A model generated the notes under the pieces. It did no database searches, was not told where the DNA came from, and was given only the letters and a program-made list of their open reading frames with translations. A stretch of 50,857 nt of DNA from an uncultured Oligoflexia bacterium. Lineage in GTDB: Bacteria > Bdellovibrionota > Bacteriovoracia > Bacteriovoracales > Bacteriovoracaceae. Location: positions 1 to 50,857 of the forward strand of contig CATLVU010000005.1 of assembly GCA_950061135.1 (NCBI GenBank). The letters are read 5' to 3'. A program made the position numbers and the translations under genes. Position 1 is the stretch's first letter; each line of letters starts with the position of its first letter. This document shows, one piece after another, positions 1-8,847 of the stretch.

Positions 1-1259
1 CCAAAGAGAATATTCATCCTCTTATTCTTAAAACTTGTAAAACCACATCGGATTGCCAACTTTTCAAAAAAGACATACTCGCCTCCAAAGGTATAAAAAG
101 TTCTAATTTTGAAGATGCAATATTTAATATTTATTCGGGTGGGGAATTTGCAATAATTTTTAAAACTGGATTGGTTCAGATATTAAACACCTCCTACCTA
201 AAGTCTCTCAAAAGAAAAGACTCCGACACTAATATTCAAAGTTGTTTTTCCTTAATAATAGACTCATCAGCTTTAGATATTTTTTGTGATGTAGATAAAG
301 CGCTGTTTTCCAGAAGTTTATTCAACTTCTCGGCAACAGAAAATTTAAAAGCTGTTTCATTTGGCTTTCATGAGCGACTTAAACCATCTTTCATTCCCAG
401 TAACCTATACACTTATCCATTTGTTGTGTTATTAATTTTTCTAACTATCACGGTTGCAACTTCTTATTGGTTTTATGTTAATAGTAAGAAAAACTACTGG
501 CTAGAAGTTCAACAAAAAGAACTTGAAATCCAAAATACATTACTAGAAAAACAAAACCTTGAAATTAAACAGTTTTCATATATGGCCGCACATGACTTAA
601 AAACACCTCTTGCCAATATTTATTCATTTGCAGAATTATTAATAGACGATTACTCAGATTCTCTACCTCAAGAGGGTGTTGAATATGTTGAAATCATTGA
701 AAAACAAATATCCAAAATGATAAAAATGGTTTCTAGCTTACTTGAGTATGGCCAAGCTCAGAATAACAAAAACTTTTTGAGACCAATAAGCATTGCAGAT
801 ATATTCAAAGAAGAGCTTAATATTCATCCTCAAAGAAACATCTTAGACTTTAAGGTTCAAGTTGTACCCAACATCATTTTCTTTGATCAAGACAAGCTGA
901 TCAGGATAGCTCGAAACCTTATTGACAACGCAATTAAATATCGAAAAGGCGATTATAACCAGCTTATTTTACACTCTGTTAATGATTCAAATTTATTTCA
1001 CCATTTTATTATTACTGATCATGGAATTGGAATAAATAAACAAGATCAAGAAAAAGTTTTTGCTCCATTCAAAAGGCTTTCCTCACAAAATCCCGGAGTC
1101 GGAATGGGTCTGGCAATAATTCAAAAGTTTATTGAATCTCATGGCGGAAAAATTTGGGTTGAATCTACACCTGGGATCAATACTAGTTTTCATTTTACCA
1201 TTCCAAAAATCAAGTTTAAAATAACAAAGCAACAAAAAAAGGTTCCATGGAAAAGCTAA
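1..1259 (+). CDS. Membrane sensor histidine kinase, 5' end outside window
   Basis: The reading frame is open to the left edge, so the gene starts outside the window; the TTG at 171 is only the first possible start codon inside it. The visible product has an N-terminal extracytoplasmic part with several Cys residues, one transmembrane helix (sequence YPFVVLLIFLTITVATSYWF, coded near 415-475), a short coiled linker, a HisKA box with AAHDLKTPL (phospho-His in HDLKTP), and a HATPase_c domain with N box RNLIDNAIKY, G1 DHGIGI, F box FAPFKR and G2 GVGMGLAI. It should autophosphorylate in response to a periplasmic signal and pass phosphate to a response regulator. The next gene overlaps it by 13 bp and encodes a single-domain receiver, the likely partner. 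The signal is unknown. Confidence 0.88.
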   Translation, partial: KENIHPLILKTCKTTSDCQLFKKDILASKGIKSSNFEDAIFNIYSGGEFAIIFKTGLVQILNTSYLKSLKRKDSDTNIQSCFSLIIDSSALDIFCDVDKALFSRSLFNFSATENLKAVSFGFHERLKPSFIPSNLYTYPFVVLLIFLTITVATSYWFYVNSKKNYWLEVQQKELEIQNTLLEKQNLEIKQFSYMAAHDLKTPLANIYSFAELLIDDYSDSLPQEGVEYVEIIEKQISKMIKMVSSLLEYGQAQNNKNFLRPISIADIFKEELNIHPQRNILDFKVQVVPNIIFFDQDKLIRIARNLIDNAIKYRKGDYNQLILHSVNDSNLFHHFIITDHGIGINKQDQEKVFAPFKRLSSQNPGVGMGLAIIQKFIESHGGKIWVESTPGINTSFHFTIPKIKFKITKQQKKVPWKS

Positions 1260-1675
1260 AAGAAATCCTAACACAATCTCCCTTACGTCCAATTATTCAT
1301 GTGGACGATGATCCAGTAACCCTGAAACTAGTCAATGTTTCTTATCAAAAATCAAATTTAAAGAATCCATACTTGCCATTTCAATTAGCAAAAAACTGCC
1401 TCGAGCACATGAAAAAAGTTAAGCTAGGAACAGAGTTAATGCCAGCACTTATGCTTATTGACATTAATATGCCCGAGATGGATGGCTTTGAAATGATCAC
1501 TAAGCTTAAGCAAGATCCATTTTTTAAATGTGTACCTATTTGTAAAATGCTAACAAGTTCAGACCTGCAAGAAGATAAAGATATGGCAAAAAAACTAGGA
1601 GTAGACTCTTATCTTATCAAGCCCAATACCCCCAAAGGTTATGTAGAGTTATTTAACAGCTGGAGTAAATCCTAA
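1247..1675 (+). CDS. Single-domain response regulator (Rcp1-like CheY-type receiver)
   Basis: This 142-residue protein is almost entirely one receiver domain. It has the acidic cluster DDD at residues 20-22, the phospho-acceptor Asp72 in LIDINMPEMDG, the switch residue in MLTSSD near 103, and the conserved Lys125 in YLIKPN. There is no DNA-binding or other output domain, so it probably acts by protein contact. The ATG at 1247 lies inside the end of the kinase gene with an AAAGG Shine-Dalgarno sequence just upstream, which suggests translational coupling and a cognate pair. Its 3' end overlaps the convergent hybrid kinase gene by 27 bp. Confidence 0.9.
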   Translation: MEKLKEILTQSPLRPIIHVDDDPVTLKLVNVSYQKSNLKNPYLPFQLAKNCLEHMKKVKLGTELMPALMLIDINMPEMDGFEMITKLKQDPFFKCVPICKMLTSSDLQEDKDMAKKLGVDSYLIKPNTPKGYVELFNSWSKS

Positions 1676-3184
1676 TCTGTTTCTCTTATTTACTGAAAGA
1701 ACTTCAGCCAAGCTGTTTAAGTCAACAGGCTTCTCTAAAAAACCATCCATTCCAACACTGAATCCTTTTTGTTTATCATCATTAAAAACATTTGCTGAAA
1801 AACCTATAATAGTCGCTTGATAGGGCGCTTTATCCTTAATTATTTGCGTGGCTTCATAACCATCCATCTCTGGCATTTGTATATCCATCAAAATTAGAGA
1901 ATATCTATCACACAATGCCATTTTGACAGCTTCTTTTCCATTTACTGCAAAGTCTATTTCATTTATCCCAAGCTTCTTTAATTGTTTTTTAACAACAAGT
2001 CTGTTTACTGCATTATCTTCGGCAACTAATACTTTATTAATGTCTGCATCTACATCTAGATCTACATTCGAGGTACTTTTATTCTCTTTAGTGATTACTT
2101 TTTTCCCATTCTCAAGTTGAAAAAAAGCCTTTATCGTTGTTCCTTTGCCAACAACACTATCAATCGATATCTTTCCTTCCATGGCATTAACAATCTTTTC
2201 ACAAATTGCTAAACCAAGCCCTGTACCTCCAAACTCTCGTGCATTAGAAGAATCTACCTGTTCAAATGGAGTTAAAATCTTTGTAATGTTTTCTTTTTCT
2301 ATTCCAATTCCGGTATCCTCAATACTCATCACAATGTACTGTCCATTTTCAGAGCGCCTCTCTAAATCAACTTTTAATTTCACATAACCATGATTTGTAA
2401 ACTTCAAAGCATTTCCGACTAAATTATAAATCAACTGCTTAATCCTGGTTTCATCACCACGACAAAACATAGAAATATTCATATCAACTTCATAATCTAA
2501 TAAAAGTCCCTTTGATTTAGCCAGTGGATAGAAAATTGCAAGACTTGTTTTTACTAAGTTTTCAAGCTCAAAGTCTTCTTTTTTAAACACTGTCTTATTT
2601 GCTTCTAACTTTGATAGATCGAGCACATCATTTAAGATATTCAAAAGGCATTCACTTGAAGAACGAATATGCTCAAGATTACCCTTAACTTCTTCTGTTA
2701 ACTTTTCATCTAGTGACAAACTCGCCAATCCTATAATTCCATTTAACGGTGTTCTAATCTCATGACTCATATTTGCTAAAAAACGTGACTTTACTTCAAT
2801 CGCTTTTTTTAATTGGTCTGATATTTTTTTATTCTCTGTAATATCCTCAATTTGTGAAATAAAATATGCTGGTTCATTATTCGCATCCCGAACTAACGAA
2901 ACACTAAGTTGAATCCAAATAATCTCTTTGTTTTTGTGAATATATCTTTTTTCTAGTTTATATGTTTCTCTTTTTCCATCAAGGATTTCATGTAGCAAGG
3001 ATAAATCTTTATCAAGATCATCTGGATGGGTTATCTTTTGGAAATTTATAGCAAGCAATTCAGTTTCCGAATATCCAACTATTGTACAAAGTGATTTATT
3101 TACTTTTAACCAATTTCCCTCTTTGGAAACTAGGGCCATTCCTATTGGTGCATTTTCAAAAGCATTTTCAAATAATGATTTCAC
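1649..3184 (-). CDS. PAS-containing hybrid sensor histidine kinase with C-terminal receiver
   Basis: This 511-residue protein appears cytosolic, with no membrane helix. Domain order is PAS/PAC (residues 1-118, ending in the typical DITE), HisKA with phospho-His141 in MSHEIRTPLNG, HATPase_c (about 245-365, with DTGIGI and GTGLGLAI), and a receiver domain (about 384-505, acceptor Asp in LMDIQMPEMDG and Lys in FLEKPVD). This is the arrangement of a phosphorelay hybrid kinase; no Hpt domain is seen here or nearby. The start codon is GTG with a GGAGAA Shine-Dalgarno sequence 4-5 bases upstream. The Shine-Dalgarno overlaps an 18-bp imperfect palindrome (3192-3209). Its 3' end overlaps the convergent response-regulator gene. 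Confidence 0.92.
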   Translation of the reverse strand: MKSLFENAFENAPIGMALVSKEGNWLKVNKSLCTIVGYSETELLAINFQKITHPDDLDKDLSLLHEILDGKRETYKLEKRYIHKNKEIIWIQLSVSLVRDANNEPAYFISQIEDITENKKISDQLKKAIEVKSRFLANMSHEIRTPLNGIIGLASLSLDEKLTEEVKGNLEHIRSSSECLLNILNDVLDLSKLEANKTVFKKEDFELENLVKTSLAIFYPLAKSKGLLLDYEVDMNISMFCRGDETRIKQLIYNLVGNALKFTNHGYVKLKVDLERRSENGQYIVMSIEDTGIGIEKENITKILTPFEQVDSSNAREFGGTGLGLAICEKIVNAMEGKISIDSVVGKGTTIKAFFQLENGKKVITKENKSTSNVDLDVDADINKVLVAEDNAVNRLVVKKQLKKLGINEIDFAVNGKEAVKMALCDRYSLILMDIQMPEMDGYEATQIIKDKAPYQATIIGFSANVFNDDKQKGFSVGMDGFLEKPVDLNSLAEVLSVNKRNRLGFTPAVK

Positions 3185-3191
3185 AATTTCT

Positions 3192-3209
3192 CCGACAAGT
3201 ACTTATCGG
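3192..3209. promoter_or_regulatory. Imperfect 18-bp palindrome over the hybrid-kinase ribosome binding site
   Basis: CCGACAAGTACTTATCGG has dyad symmetry with one mismatched pair and lies 8-25 bases upstream of the GTG start at 3184. It partly covers the Shine-Dalgarno sequence of the kinase gene. It could be an operator or an RNA hairpin that limits translation; the sequence alone cannot decide. Confidence 0.35.
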
Positions 3210-3248
3210 ATATCATAGCACAAAATTAAGGCTTTCTTAACACTTTTT

Positions 3249-3866
3249 TCAACCCTCTGTATTTTCAGGCACTTGCCTAGTCCAGAAGATCATTTTTTTT
3301 ATCGATTCTTTATTTTCTCCAATATCAGGCCATTTATACTCAGCAATTAACTTGTCTTGCCGCTCATATCCTACCTTTGTCCACAAACTATCATTTGCTC
3401 TGTAAGACTCTGCTTTTTTATTATCATAGCTTTTATCCCTTACAACAGAACAAAAGGTCGTTATTTGTAAGTCTTTTGTCGTTTTCAGTGCATGCTTATG
3501 TCTTTTTTCAAAGAAGCTTTTTCCAATTCCTCTGCCTCTATAATCTTTTAGCACGATCGATTCTCCCAAATAGAATATTTTTTTTAATTCAAAATTATTT
3601 TCTAAAAAAGGCTTTTGTAATTTAGTCTCTTCGTCCAAAAGTGGAATACAACTTGATGCCGCTATATACTTGCTCTTATCTTTCACCAGAATAAAAAGAG
3701 ACCTTGGTGAGTTTATATAAGTCTGTAAATATTTTTCTTCATATGCGAAACTGCCTTCATAAAGGTAAGGGTATTCTTTAAAAACATTTATTCTTAAATT
3801 TGCAATCTCTTGGATATACGGATTAATTTCTTTCCCTCTAAGTTCTAAAAATGTATATCCCATCAA
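3249..3866 (-). CDS. GNAT-family N-acetyltransferase
   Basis: The 205-residue protein has the acetyl-CoA binding motif A of GNAT enzymes in YRGRGIGKSFFEKR, near residue 128, preceded by a beta strand with GESIVLKD. It should transfer an acetyl group from acetyl-CoA to a small molecule or protein; the substrate cannot be predicted. It starts at a TTG at 3866, or three bases later at an ATG at 3863; both have an AGGA sequence at usable spacing. It is divergent from ung, with only about 35 bp between the two starts, and is probably transcribed alone. Confidence 0.8.
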   Translation of the reverse strand: MMGYTFLELRGKEINPYIQEIANLRINVFKEYPYLYEGSFAYEEKYLQTYINSPRSLFILVKDKSKYIAASSCIPLLDEETKLQKPFLENNFELKKIFYLGESIVLKDYRGRGIGKSFFEKRHKHALKTTKDLQITTFCSVVRDKSYDNKKAESYRANDSLWTKVGYERQDKLIAEYKWPDIGENKESIKKMIFWTRQVPENTEG

Positions 3867-3901
3867 TTGTTGATCCTTTTTTTTTGCGGTATGTTCGTTA
3901 G

Positions 3902-4594
3902 ATGAGTGATTTTATTCAATTAGAACAAAGTTGGCAAAAGGCTTTAAAGTCCGACTTCTCAAAGGATTATTATAAAACCTTAATGCGTTTTTTAACTGAG
4001 GAGTTGAATGCTAATAAAAACATTTATCCCCCAAAAGATGATATCTTTAATGCTTTTAACCTAACCCCCTTTAACAATACTAAAGTTGTAATTCTAGGCC
4101 AAGACCCTTATCACGGGCAGGGTCAAGCACATGGACTATGTTTTTCTGTTCAAAATGGTATTAAACCTCCTCCTTCTTTAAAGAATATTTACAAAGAAAT
4201 TGGTAATGATTTAAGTATTTTACCTCCATCGCACGGCAATCTTTCTTCTTGGGCAAAGCAGGGAGTATTACTTCTTAATACTGTTTTAACTGTTGAGGAG
4301 GGCAAGGCTGGTTCTCATCAGAAAAAAGGATGGGAGATTTTTACAGATAAAGTTATTGAATTGCTAAACGAGAAAAAGAAAAACCTCGTATTCATTTTAT
4401 GGGGTAGTCCTGCACAAAAAAAAGGTCATTGCATTGATGAAACTAAACATCTTGTTTTAAAAAGTGTTCACCCATCTCCTCTCTCAGCTCACAGAGGCTT
4501 TTTTAATAATAACCATTTTTCTAAAACAAATGAGTATTTAATTTCTAAAGGGATAAAGCCAATAGATTGGAAAATCCCTGACATCATAAATTAA
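3902..4594 (+). CDS. ung: Uracil-DNA glycosylase, family 1
   Basis: This 230-residue enzyme removes uracil from DNA as the first step of base excision repair in the cytoplasm. The family-1 hallmarks are present: the water-activating loop GQDPYHG (near residue 65), and the minor-groove Leu loop [11 protein letters not shown] with its catalytic His. Length matches the family. The ATG at 3902 is the natural start. The gene is convergent with the Fic-domain gene and their 3' ends overlap by 11 bp, so no terminator separates them. Confidence 0.97.
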   Translation: MSDFIQLEQSWQKALKSDFSKDYYKTLMRFLTEELNANKNIYPPKDDIFNAFNLTPFNNTKVVILGQDPYHGQGQAHGLCFSVQNGIKPPPSLKNIYKEIGNDLSILPPSHGNLSSWAKQGVLLLNTVLTVEEGKAGSHQKKGWEIFTDKVIELLNEKKKNLVFILWGSPAQKKGHCIDETKHLVLKSVHPSPLSAHRGFFNNNHFSKTNEYLISKGIKPIDWKIPDIIN

Positions 4595-6896
4595 TAACTC
4601 GATCAATTTTAGACGGATCAATCTTATCTAAAGGATTTACTTCTCCTGGAAAGACTAATACTTGAGAAGGGTTTTCAGGGTTTCTAAGATAAGTAGTAAT
4701 CACAGATCCAAACTCATCAATTGTTTGAACAACTTGAATTGCATCGGGATCAGCTAGGCCGATTCCCATTACTTCTTGTTGTCGTCCATAGGCATAGGAA
4801 AACTTTGAGCGCACTTGTTTCAATGTTGTTAGATCTACATCTTTTATTGATTTATATTGGCCGACCAGGACTCTACTAGACAATAAGTGTTGATATTTTA
4901 GTTGTTGCCCATAATCAGCAATCACCATTGCACCCATCGCAAATGCTTTACCAACTTTTCTATTTTTAGAAGTTGAGTACCCATAGCTCGAATCATACAG
5001 AGGACCCGCTTCTGAATGATCCTTCGCCATTTTTACAAGCTCATCTCCTTCTGAAAAAAGATCTGCATTATATCTTTCAAAGTCCTTCATTGCGTATCTC
5101 AGTAATGATTTTTGAGTATTACTCGCTCTATTTAAAATATTATTAGATGCCATATGGAAAGTTAATTTTCGAAAGTGATCTAAAATATCATTTTCAGTAA
5201 CAACATATTGTTCCTCTGCAAGGCCCCTCCAGAGAATTGTATCTTTATCATAGAATCGACGCATTTTTTCTTCATATACTATTCGGTCTTGATATCCTTT
5301 TTTAGTAAACCAAGTAACGAAATCATCAGACGCAGGCTCTAGGGCCACTATACTTTTACGCTTGCTATTTGTATTTGTATAAACTACATGATCTTGTTTA
5401 AACAACTTAAGCGCATCTTCCTTTAGTCCAGTATAAGTCTTGTAAAAATCAGTTGAAAGTCGTTTTAAAATCGATTTATCCTTCTGAATTTTCTGACTAA
5501 CAAATGCTCGAAAGTAATCTGCTGACATATATTCATATTCTCTTGCAACTGTTCTTTTACCAGAGGTCGTTTTTTTAGCTTCCAATTGAATAACTCGTGA
5601 AGGAGGAGGTAAAAAGATATGACCTGAATGGTTAAACTTAAGCCCAAAATTAAGCCTATATATCATGTCATCTTTAAGTCTAACACTTGCGATCAACCCT
5701 TCCCATATTAATTCTTTATAAGACTCTAAATCTAGAAATATATCTCCATCTGGATATAAAACCCTCGGGGCCACAAAGCCTTCGGTTTCAAAAGCATAGT
5801 ATACAGCAAACTCTCTAACACTTCGTCCATTGCCATCTACAAAAGGATGAATCGAAATCAACTTTCTCTGATATTCTGCCACTAGACCTGCGAAGGCTTT
5901 TAGTTTTTTGTAATTATCAATTTCTCCAATGTCATCTCTTTTTCGTACAAACCACTCAAATGCCTCATCAGTTAATGACTCTACAATTTTTTGATTATAC
6001 TTATACTCACTTTCAACAAACTCATTGTATTCTTGCTCAAGCTTACTTAGCGTCTCTTTACTATTTTTGCTATTCTCTATCTCTTTTTTAACAACATTAA
6101 AACGTTTTAATTCTTTAGCTAGATCTGGGTTTTTTGCTTTTATCAAACCAATCACTTTCTCGTTTAAAGTACTCAGTGAAGGGTAATAAACCTCTGCAGA
6201 AACGCCATTGGCACGCTCTTTAAGATTGTGAACATATAGATAAGGATTTTCTTCAAGGATTTTATCTAGTTTTGCTTTAGATATTGCATCACTTGCAGCA
6301 AGATTGAAATAAACCGTATCCTCTCTATATTTTCCAAGGTGTGTTTTTTTGATACCATCAACACCTCCTTCCATATATCGCGCATGTATTTTTTTAAACG
6401 TATCAAGTGTATAAGGAGGTGAGTGTCTTTGCAGATATAGTCTTGTAGAAACAAAATTATTAAATGACTTTCGTCCATAAATACGACTAAGTCCTTTCAG
6501 ACCAACAGAGCCATTTGAAATTTTATATAAGTCTCTAATTAAATCAGGAAAGTCTATAAACAGAAAAGCATTTAACGCTTTATCAAATGTATCAAAATCT
6601 AAACTCTCGGACTCACCCTGAATTTTTCCTTGCTTGAAAAAATCTTTCAAAATCGTTTGTCTTGTTTTAAAGCTAAATGTTTTTACACTCTCAAAGATCT
6701 CCTCTTCAACTTCAGAGCGAGTAGGGTAAGTCTCTGTATTTTTTCCATGAGATGCTGTAAGTGAATCTAAATAATCTTCTTTGAGCTCTGATATTTTCTT
6801 TCTAAAAGTATTCTTACTATAAATATCCTTACAATCTACTGCATGAGTAAAGCTTGTAAAAAGTATCAATATTACAATTACGTAATTTTTAATCAT
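4584..6896 (-). CDS. Secreted Fic-domain protein with C-terminal ADP-ribosyltransferase-like domain
   Basis: The 770-residue product starts with a Sec signal peptide ([19 protein letters not shown], cleavage after residue 19), so it leaves the cytoplasm. Residues about 150-410 form a Fic domain with an intact active-site motif [12 protein letters not shown] (350-361: catalytic His350, Asp354, GNG, Arg361). Fic enzymes usually transfer AMP from ATP to a hydroxyl side chain. The last about 230 residues contain, in order, an Arg in ILWRG (R557), STS (641-643) in a [14 protein letters not shown] context, and Q706-x-E708 in RQQEVMG. This spacing and order match the R-S-E class of mono-ADP-ribosyltransferases. 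I did not find the (S/T)xxxE(G/N) inhibitory helix motif of Fic proteins. The gene overlaps the upstream lipoprotein gene by 8 bp. The Fic call is firm; the ART call is motif-based inference. Confidence 0.85.
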   Translation of the reverse strand: MIKNYVIVILILFTSFTHAVDCKDIYSKNTFRKKISELKEDYLDSLTASHGKNTETYPTRSEVEEEIFESVKTFSFKTRQTILKDFFKQGKIQGESESLDFDTFDKALNAFLFIDFPDLIRDLYKISNGSVGLKGLSRIYGRKSFNNFVSTRLYLQRHSPPYTLDTFKKIHARYMEGGVDGIKKTHLGKYREDTVYFNLAASDAISKAKLDKILEENPYLYVHNLKERANGVSAEVYYPSLSTLNEKVIGLIKAKNPDLAKELKRFNVVKKEIENSKNSKETLSKLEQEYNEFVESEYKYNQKIVESLTDEAFEWFVRKRDDIGEIDNYKKLKAFAGLVAEYQRKLISIHPFVDGNGRSVREFAVYYAFETEGFVAPRVLYPDGDIFLDLESYKELIWEGLIASVRLKDDMIYRLNFGLKFNHSGHIFLPPPSRVIQLEAKKTTSGKRTVAREYEYMSADYFRAFVSQKIQKDKSILKRLSTDFYKTYTGLKEDALKLFKQDHVVYTNTNSKRKSIVALEPASDDFVTWFTKKGYQDRIVYEEKMRRFYDKDTILWRGLAEEQYVVTENDILDHFRKLTFHMASNNILNRASNTQKSLLRYAMKDFERYNADLFSEGDELVKMAKDHSEAGPLYDSSYGYSTSKNRKVGKAFAMGAMVIADYGQQLKYQHLLSSRVLVGQYKSIKDVDLTTLKQVRSKFSYAYGRQQEVMGIGLADPDAIQVVQTIDEFGSVITTYLRNPENPSQVLVFPGEVNPLDKIDPSKIDRVINL

Positions 6897-7644
6897 TTAC
6901 GAGGTCTGTTTCTTTGATAAAGTCATCCCGACATAAGCCTAGACCATTCCAGTCTTTGGACTCATCATATACATCAGTATCATTGATTAAACCTTCCCAG
7001 TCATCTCTAAAGTCATCTATCTTGGCGGACCACGTAGCCTGATCTGCTTCACTCATAAGTGCCAGTGCACACCATATGCCTTCTCGTTTATCATCATTGA
7101 TTTGCAATTCGACCTGCCCCAAAGATCCTCCGAACTGTCCAGGAATTCCTAGTATATCGCCAGCCTCAATTGCGTCTCCCACGCTAACTGTTAAGTTTCT
7201 AACGTGATCAATTATTACAGTAAAACATGAATTTTCTTCTGTTTTAATGAATAACTCATAACCTTTCGTTGCCGGTGTATTTTGTGCAATACTTTCAATA
7301 TAACCATCAACAGGAGATCTTACTTGTGCGTCCTGTCTTGTGTGAAATTCTATGTTTCCAAGCTGTTTAGATTCAGAAATAAACTCACCAAAAGCATAGA
7401 TATGCTGATCATAAGTATACGAGCTATCAAAAGTAAAATCTCCTGCAGTTCCCGGATCAGAATTATCCCATGAATCAATATCAATTAATAAGTTTTTTAT
7501 GACAGGCTTCGCATCCACGCAAGACTCTTCAGCCTCCCCATCGTCACTTGACTTTTTCTTGCTTGAAGACTTTTTATCTTCTTCTTGGCAGGCAAGAAAT
7601 AGGGATAAGAATAATAATATAAAAAGTAGTCTTTTAGTTTTCAT
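6889..7644 (-). CDS. Lipoprotein with degenerate M23/LytM-like domain
   Basis: This 251-residue protein has a lipoprotein signal peptide ending in the lipobox FLAC, acylated Cys19, followed by a Lys/Ser/Asp-rich linker. Residues about 95-185 resemble an M23 (LytM) fold: H101-x-x-x-D105, the strand VRSPVDGYIESI, DH at 146-147, then VSVGDAIEAGDILGIPGQ. The usual HxH zinc-binding pair is replaced by V178-x-L180, so it is probably not an active endopeptidase. Such degenerate LytM domains in EnvC and NlpD bind and activate other proteins. It precedes the secreted Fic-ART gene with an 8-bp overlap, so the two are co-expressed and may work together in the envelope. The M23 relation is a remote-homology judgement. 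Confidence 0.7.
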   Translation of the reverse strand: MKTKRLLFILLFLSLFLACQEEDKKSSSKKKSSDDGEAEESCVDAKPVIKNLLIDIDSWDNSDPGTAGDFTFDSSYTYDQHIYAFGEFISESKQLGNIEFHTRQDAQVRSPVDGYIESIAQNTPATKGYELFIKTEENSCFTVIIDHVRNLTVSVGDAIEAGDILGIPGQFGGSLGQVELQINDDKREGIWCALALMSEADQATWSAKIDDFRDDWEGLINDTDVYDESKDWNGLGLCRDDFIKETDLVND

Positions 7645-7870
7645 GTTTGATTCATCGGCTATATTACATTTTTAAAAAATTAATACCGGAGCAAAGTACT
7701 TTATTGCCGAATTTATCTTAACGTTAAATAGTAATTAAATCCTCATAATCTTTCTTATCGTGCGACCTATAGCTTGTTTCCGTCATCTCGTTGACATCAC
7801 CCAAAACGGCAAAAAGTGCTAAAAAAAATACGGCCCTGCGAAATGAAAAAAGCTCTTTAAAACTAACACC
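7645..7870. other. Intergenic region upstream of the lipoprotein/Fic operon
   Basis: This 226-bp region should hold the promoter of the minus-strand lipoprotein-Fic operon and the end of the TPR-like gene. It contains a short palindrome AAAGTACTTT at 7693-7702. I see no convincing gene, no clear -35/-10 pair and no strong terminator. Confidence 0.4.
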
Positions 7871-8461
7871 TTATTTACGCATACGCTGTGCACTCAAAAT
7901 ATCTTGATGTAAGATCATCACTTCTCGAGAACTAGGACTTAATTCAAAAATCATATTCTTATACTTTTTTGCGATTGATAATTTTCTTTTGCTCGCAAAA
8001 TACCTACCACATACAAAGAAAAAAGTTATTGCCTCTGTAACATGAAATTCATCCCGACTAGGATAAATCGATTTGAGGTTATATTTACCATCAAATACTT
8101 CTTCAAATTTTGAATAATCATTTTTACTCATCCAATAAGAAACATAGCCTGTCTTAGCAAATAAGTAGTTCGGAAATCTTTGGTAAGTTTCAATAATAAT
8201 TTTTTCTAATGAATCACTATCACCCAAAATCTGGTAACAAATACCAATGAGATTATAAATTCTTTTATGTTCAGGATATTTCTCTTTCAATTTTAGCAAT
8301 TTTGAAAGAGTAACCATGTAGTTATTAACTTTATGGTGAACAAGGCTTGAGCTAATTTGCATAAAATCTTTTTTATCAATTTCATTCATTAACTTGTTAT
8401 CGGTGTCCGGAATTGGAGTTGTCGTAATTTTGAAATCAGATTCCATGATGCTTGGATACAT
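7871..8461 (-). CDS. TPR-like hypothetical protein
   Basis: The 196-residue protein has no signal peptide or membrane helix. From about residue 50 it consists of helical pairs that look like degenerate tetratricopeptide repeats (for example RIYNLIGICYQILGD and AKTGYVSYWMSKNDY). Such proteins usually act as protein-binding scaffolds. No partner is indicated by the neighbours: two tRNA genes upstream and an intergenic gap downstream. The start codon is ATG at 8461; a second in-frame ATG six codons in is a possible alternative. Function unknown. Confidence 0.65.
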   Translation of the reverse strand: MYPSIMESDFKITTTPIPDTDNKLMNEIDKKDFMQISSSLVHHKVNNYMVTLSKLLKLKEKYPEHKRIYNLIGICYQILGDSDSLEKIIIETYQRFPNYLFAKTGYVSYWMSKNDYSKFEEVFDGKYNLKSIYPSRDEFHVTEAITFFFVCGRYFASKRKLSIAKKYKNMIFELSPSSREVMILHQDILSAQRMRK

Positions 8462-8567
8462 ATCTTAAATCTCACTAACTTTTGAACTTTTTCATCACTC
8501 AAAATCACTTCATGCTATAAAAACACTAATAATTTCAATGGCCTACAGAGTAAAAAAAGTTCAAAAA

Positions 8568-8656
8568 TGGCGGAAGCGGCGAGATTCGAACTCGCGGAAC
8601 GCAGAACGTTCGGACCCTTAGCAAGGGCCTGGTTTCAGCCACTCACCCACGCTTCC
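8568..8656 (-). tRNA. tRNA-Ser (anticodon GCT)
   Basis: Read on the minus strand, an 89-nt class II tRNA begins GGAAGCG and ends CGCTTCC-G-CCA, so the acceptor stem pairs fully and CCA is encoded. The anticodon stem GGCCC/GGGTC encloses the loop TTGCTAA, giving anticodon GCT (reads AGC and AGU). A long variable arm and a T arm with GTTCGAATC are present. Confidence 0.95.
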
Positions 8657-8677
8657 ACTGAATTCTGTAATTTTAAA

Positions 8678-8767
8678 TGGCGGAAGTGGAGGGATTCGAA
8701 CCCCCGGAAAGCGCAAACCTTCAACAGTTTTCAAAACTGCCTCCTTCGACCACTCGGACACACTTCC
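8678..8767 (-). tRNA. tRNA-Ser (anticodon TGA)
   Basis: Read on the minus strand, a 90-nt class II tRNA begins GGAAGTG and ends CACTTCC-G-CCA with encoded CCA. The anticodon stem GCAGT/ACTGT encloses the loop TTTGAAA, giving anticodon TGA (reads UCA). The long variable arm is typical of serine tRNAs. It lies 21 bp upstream of the other serine tRNA, and the two are probably cotranscribed. Confidence 0.95.
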
Positions 8768-8847
8768 ATTTAAAATCTAGGTGAATAAGAATATAAACGT
8801 TCTATCGCTCTAAATCAATGAAATTTTTAGAAAGAGCAACGCATTAT

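Noticed and set aside
8568-8767. tRNA-Ser pair as an integration site for a mobile element
   Set aside because: No integrase, direct repeat of a tRNA end or change in gene style is seen on either side.
8567-8773. A 68-codon plus-strand reading frame
   Set aside because: It runs antisense through the two serine tRNA genes and owes its openness to them.
8771-8847. A Rho-independent terminator behind the TPR gene
   Set aside because: The GCTCT/AGAGC arms pair only with bulges and no T-run follows in the right place.
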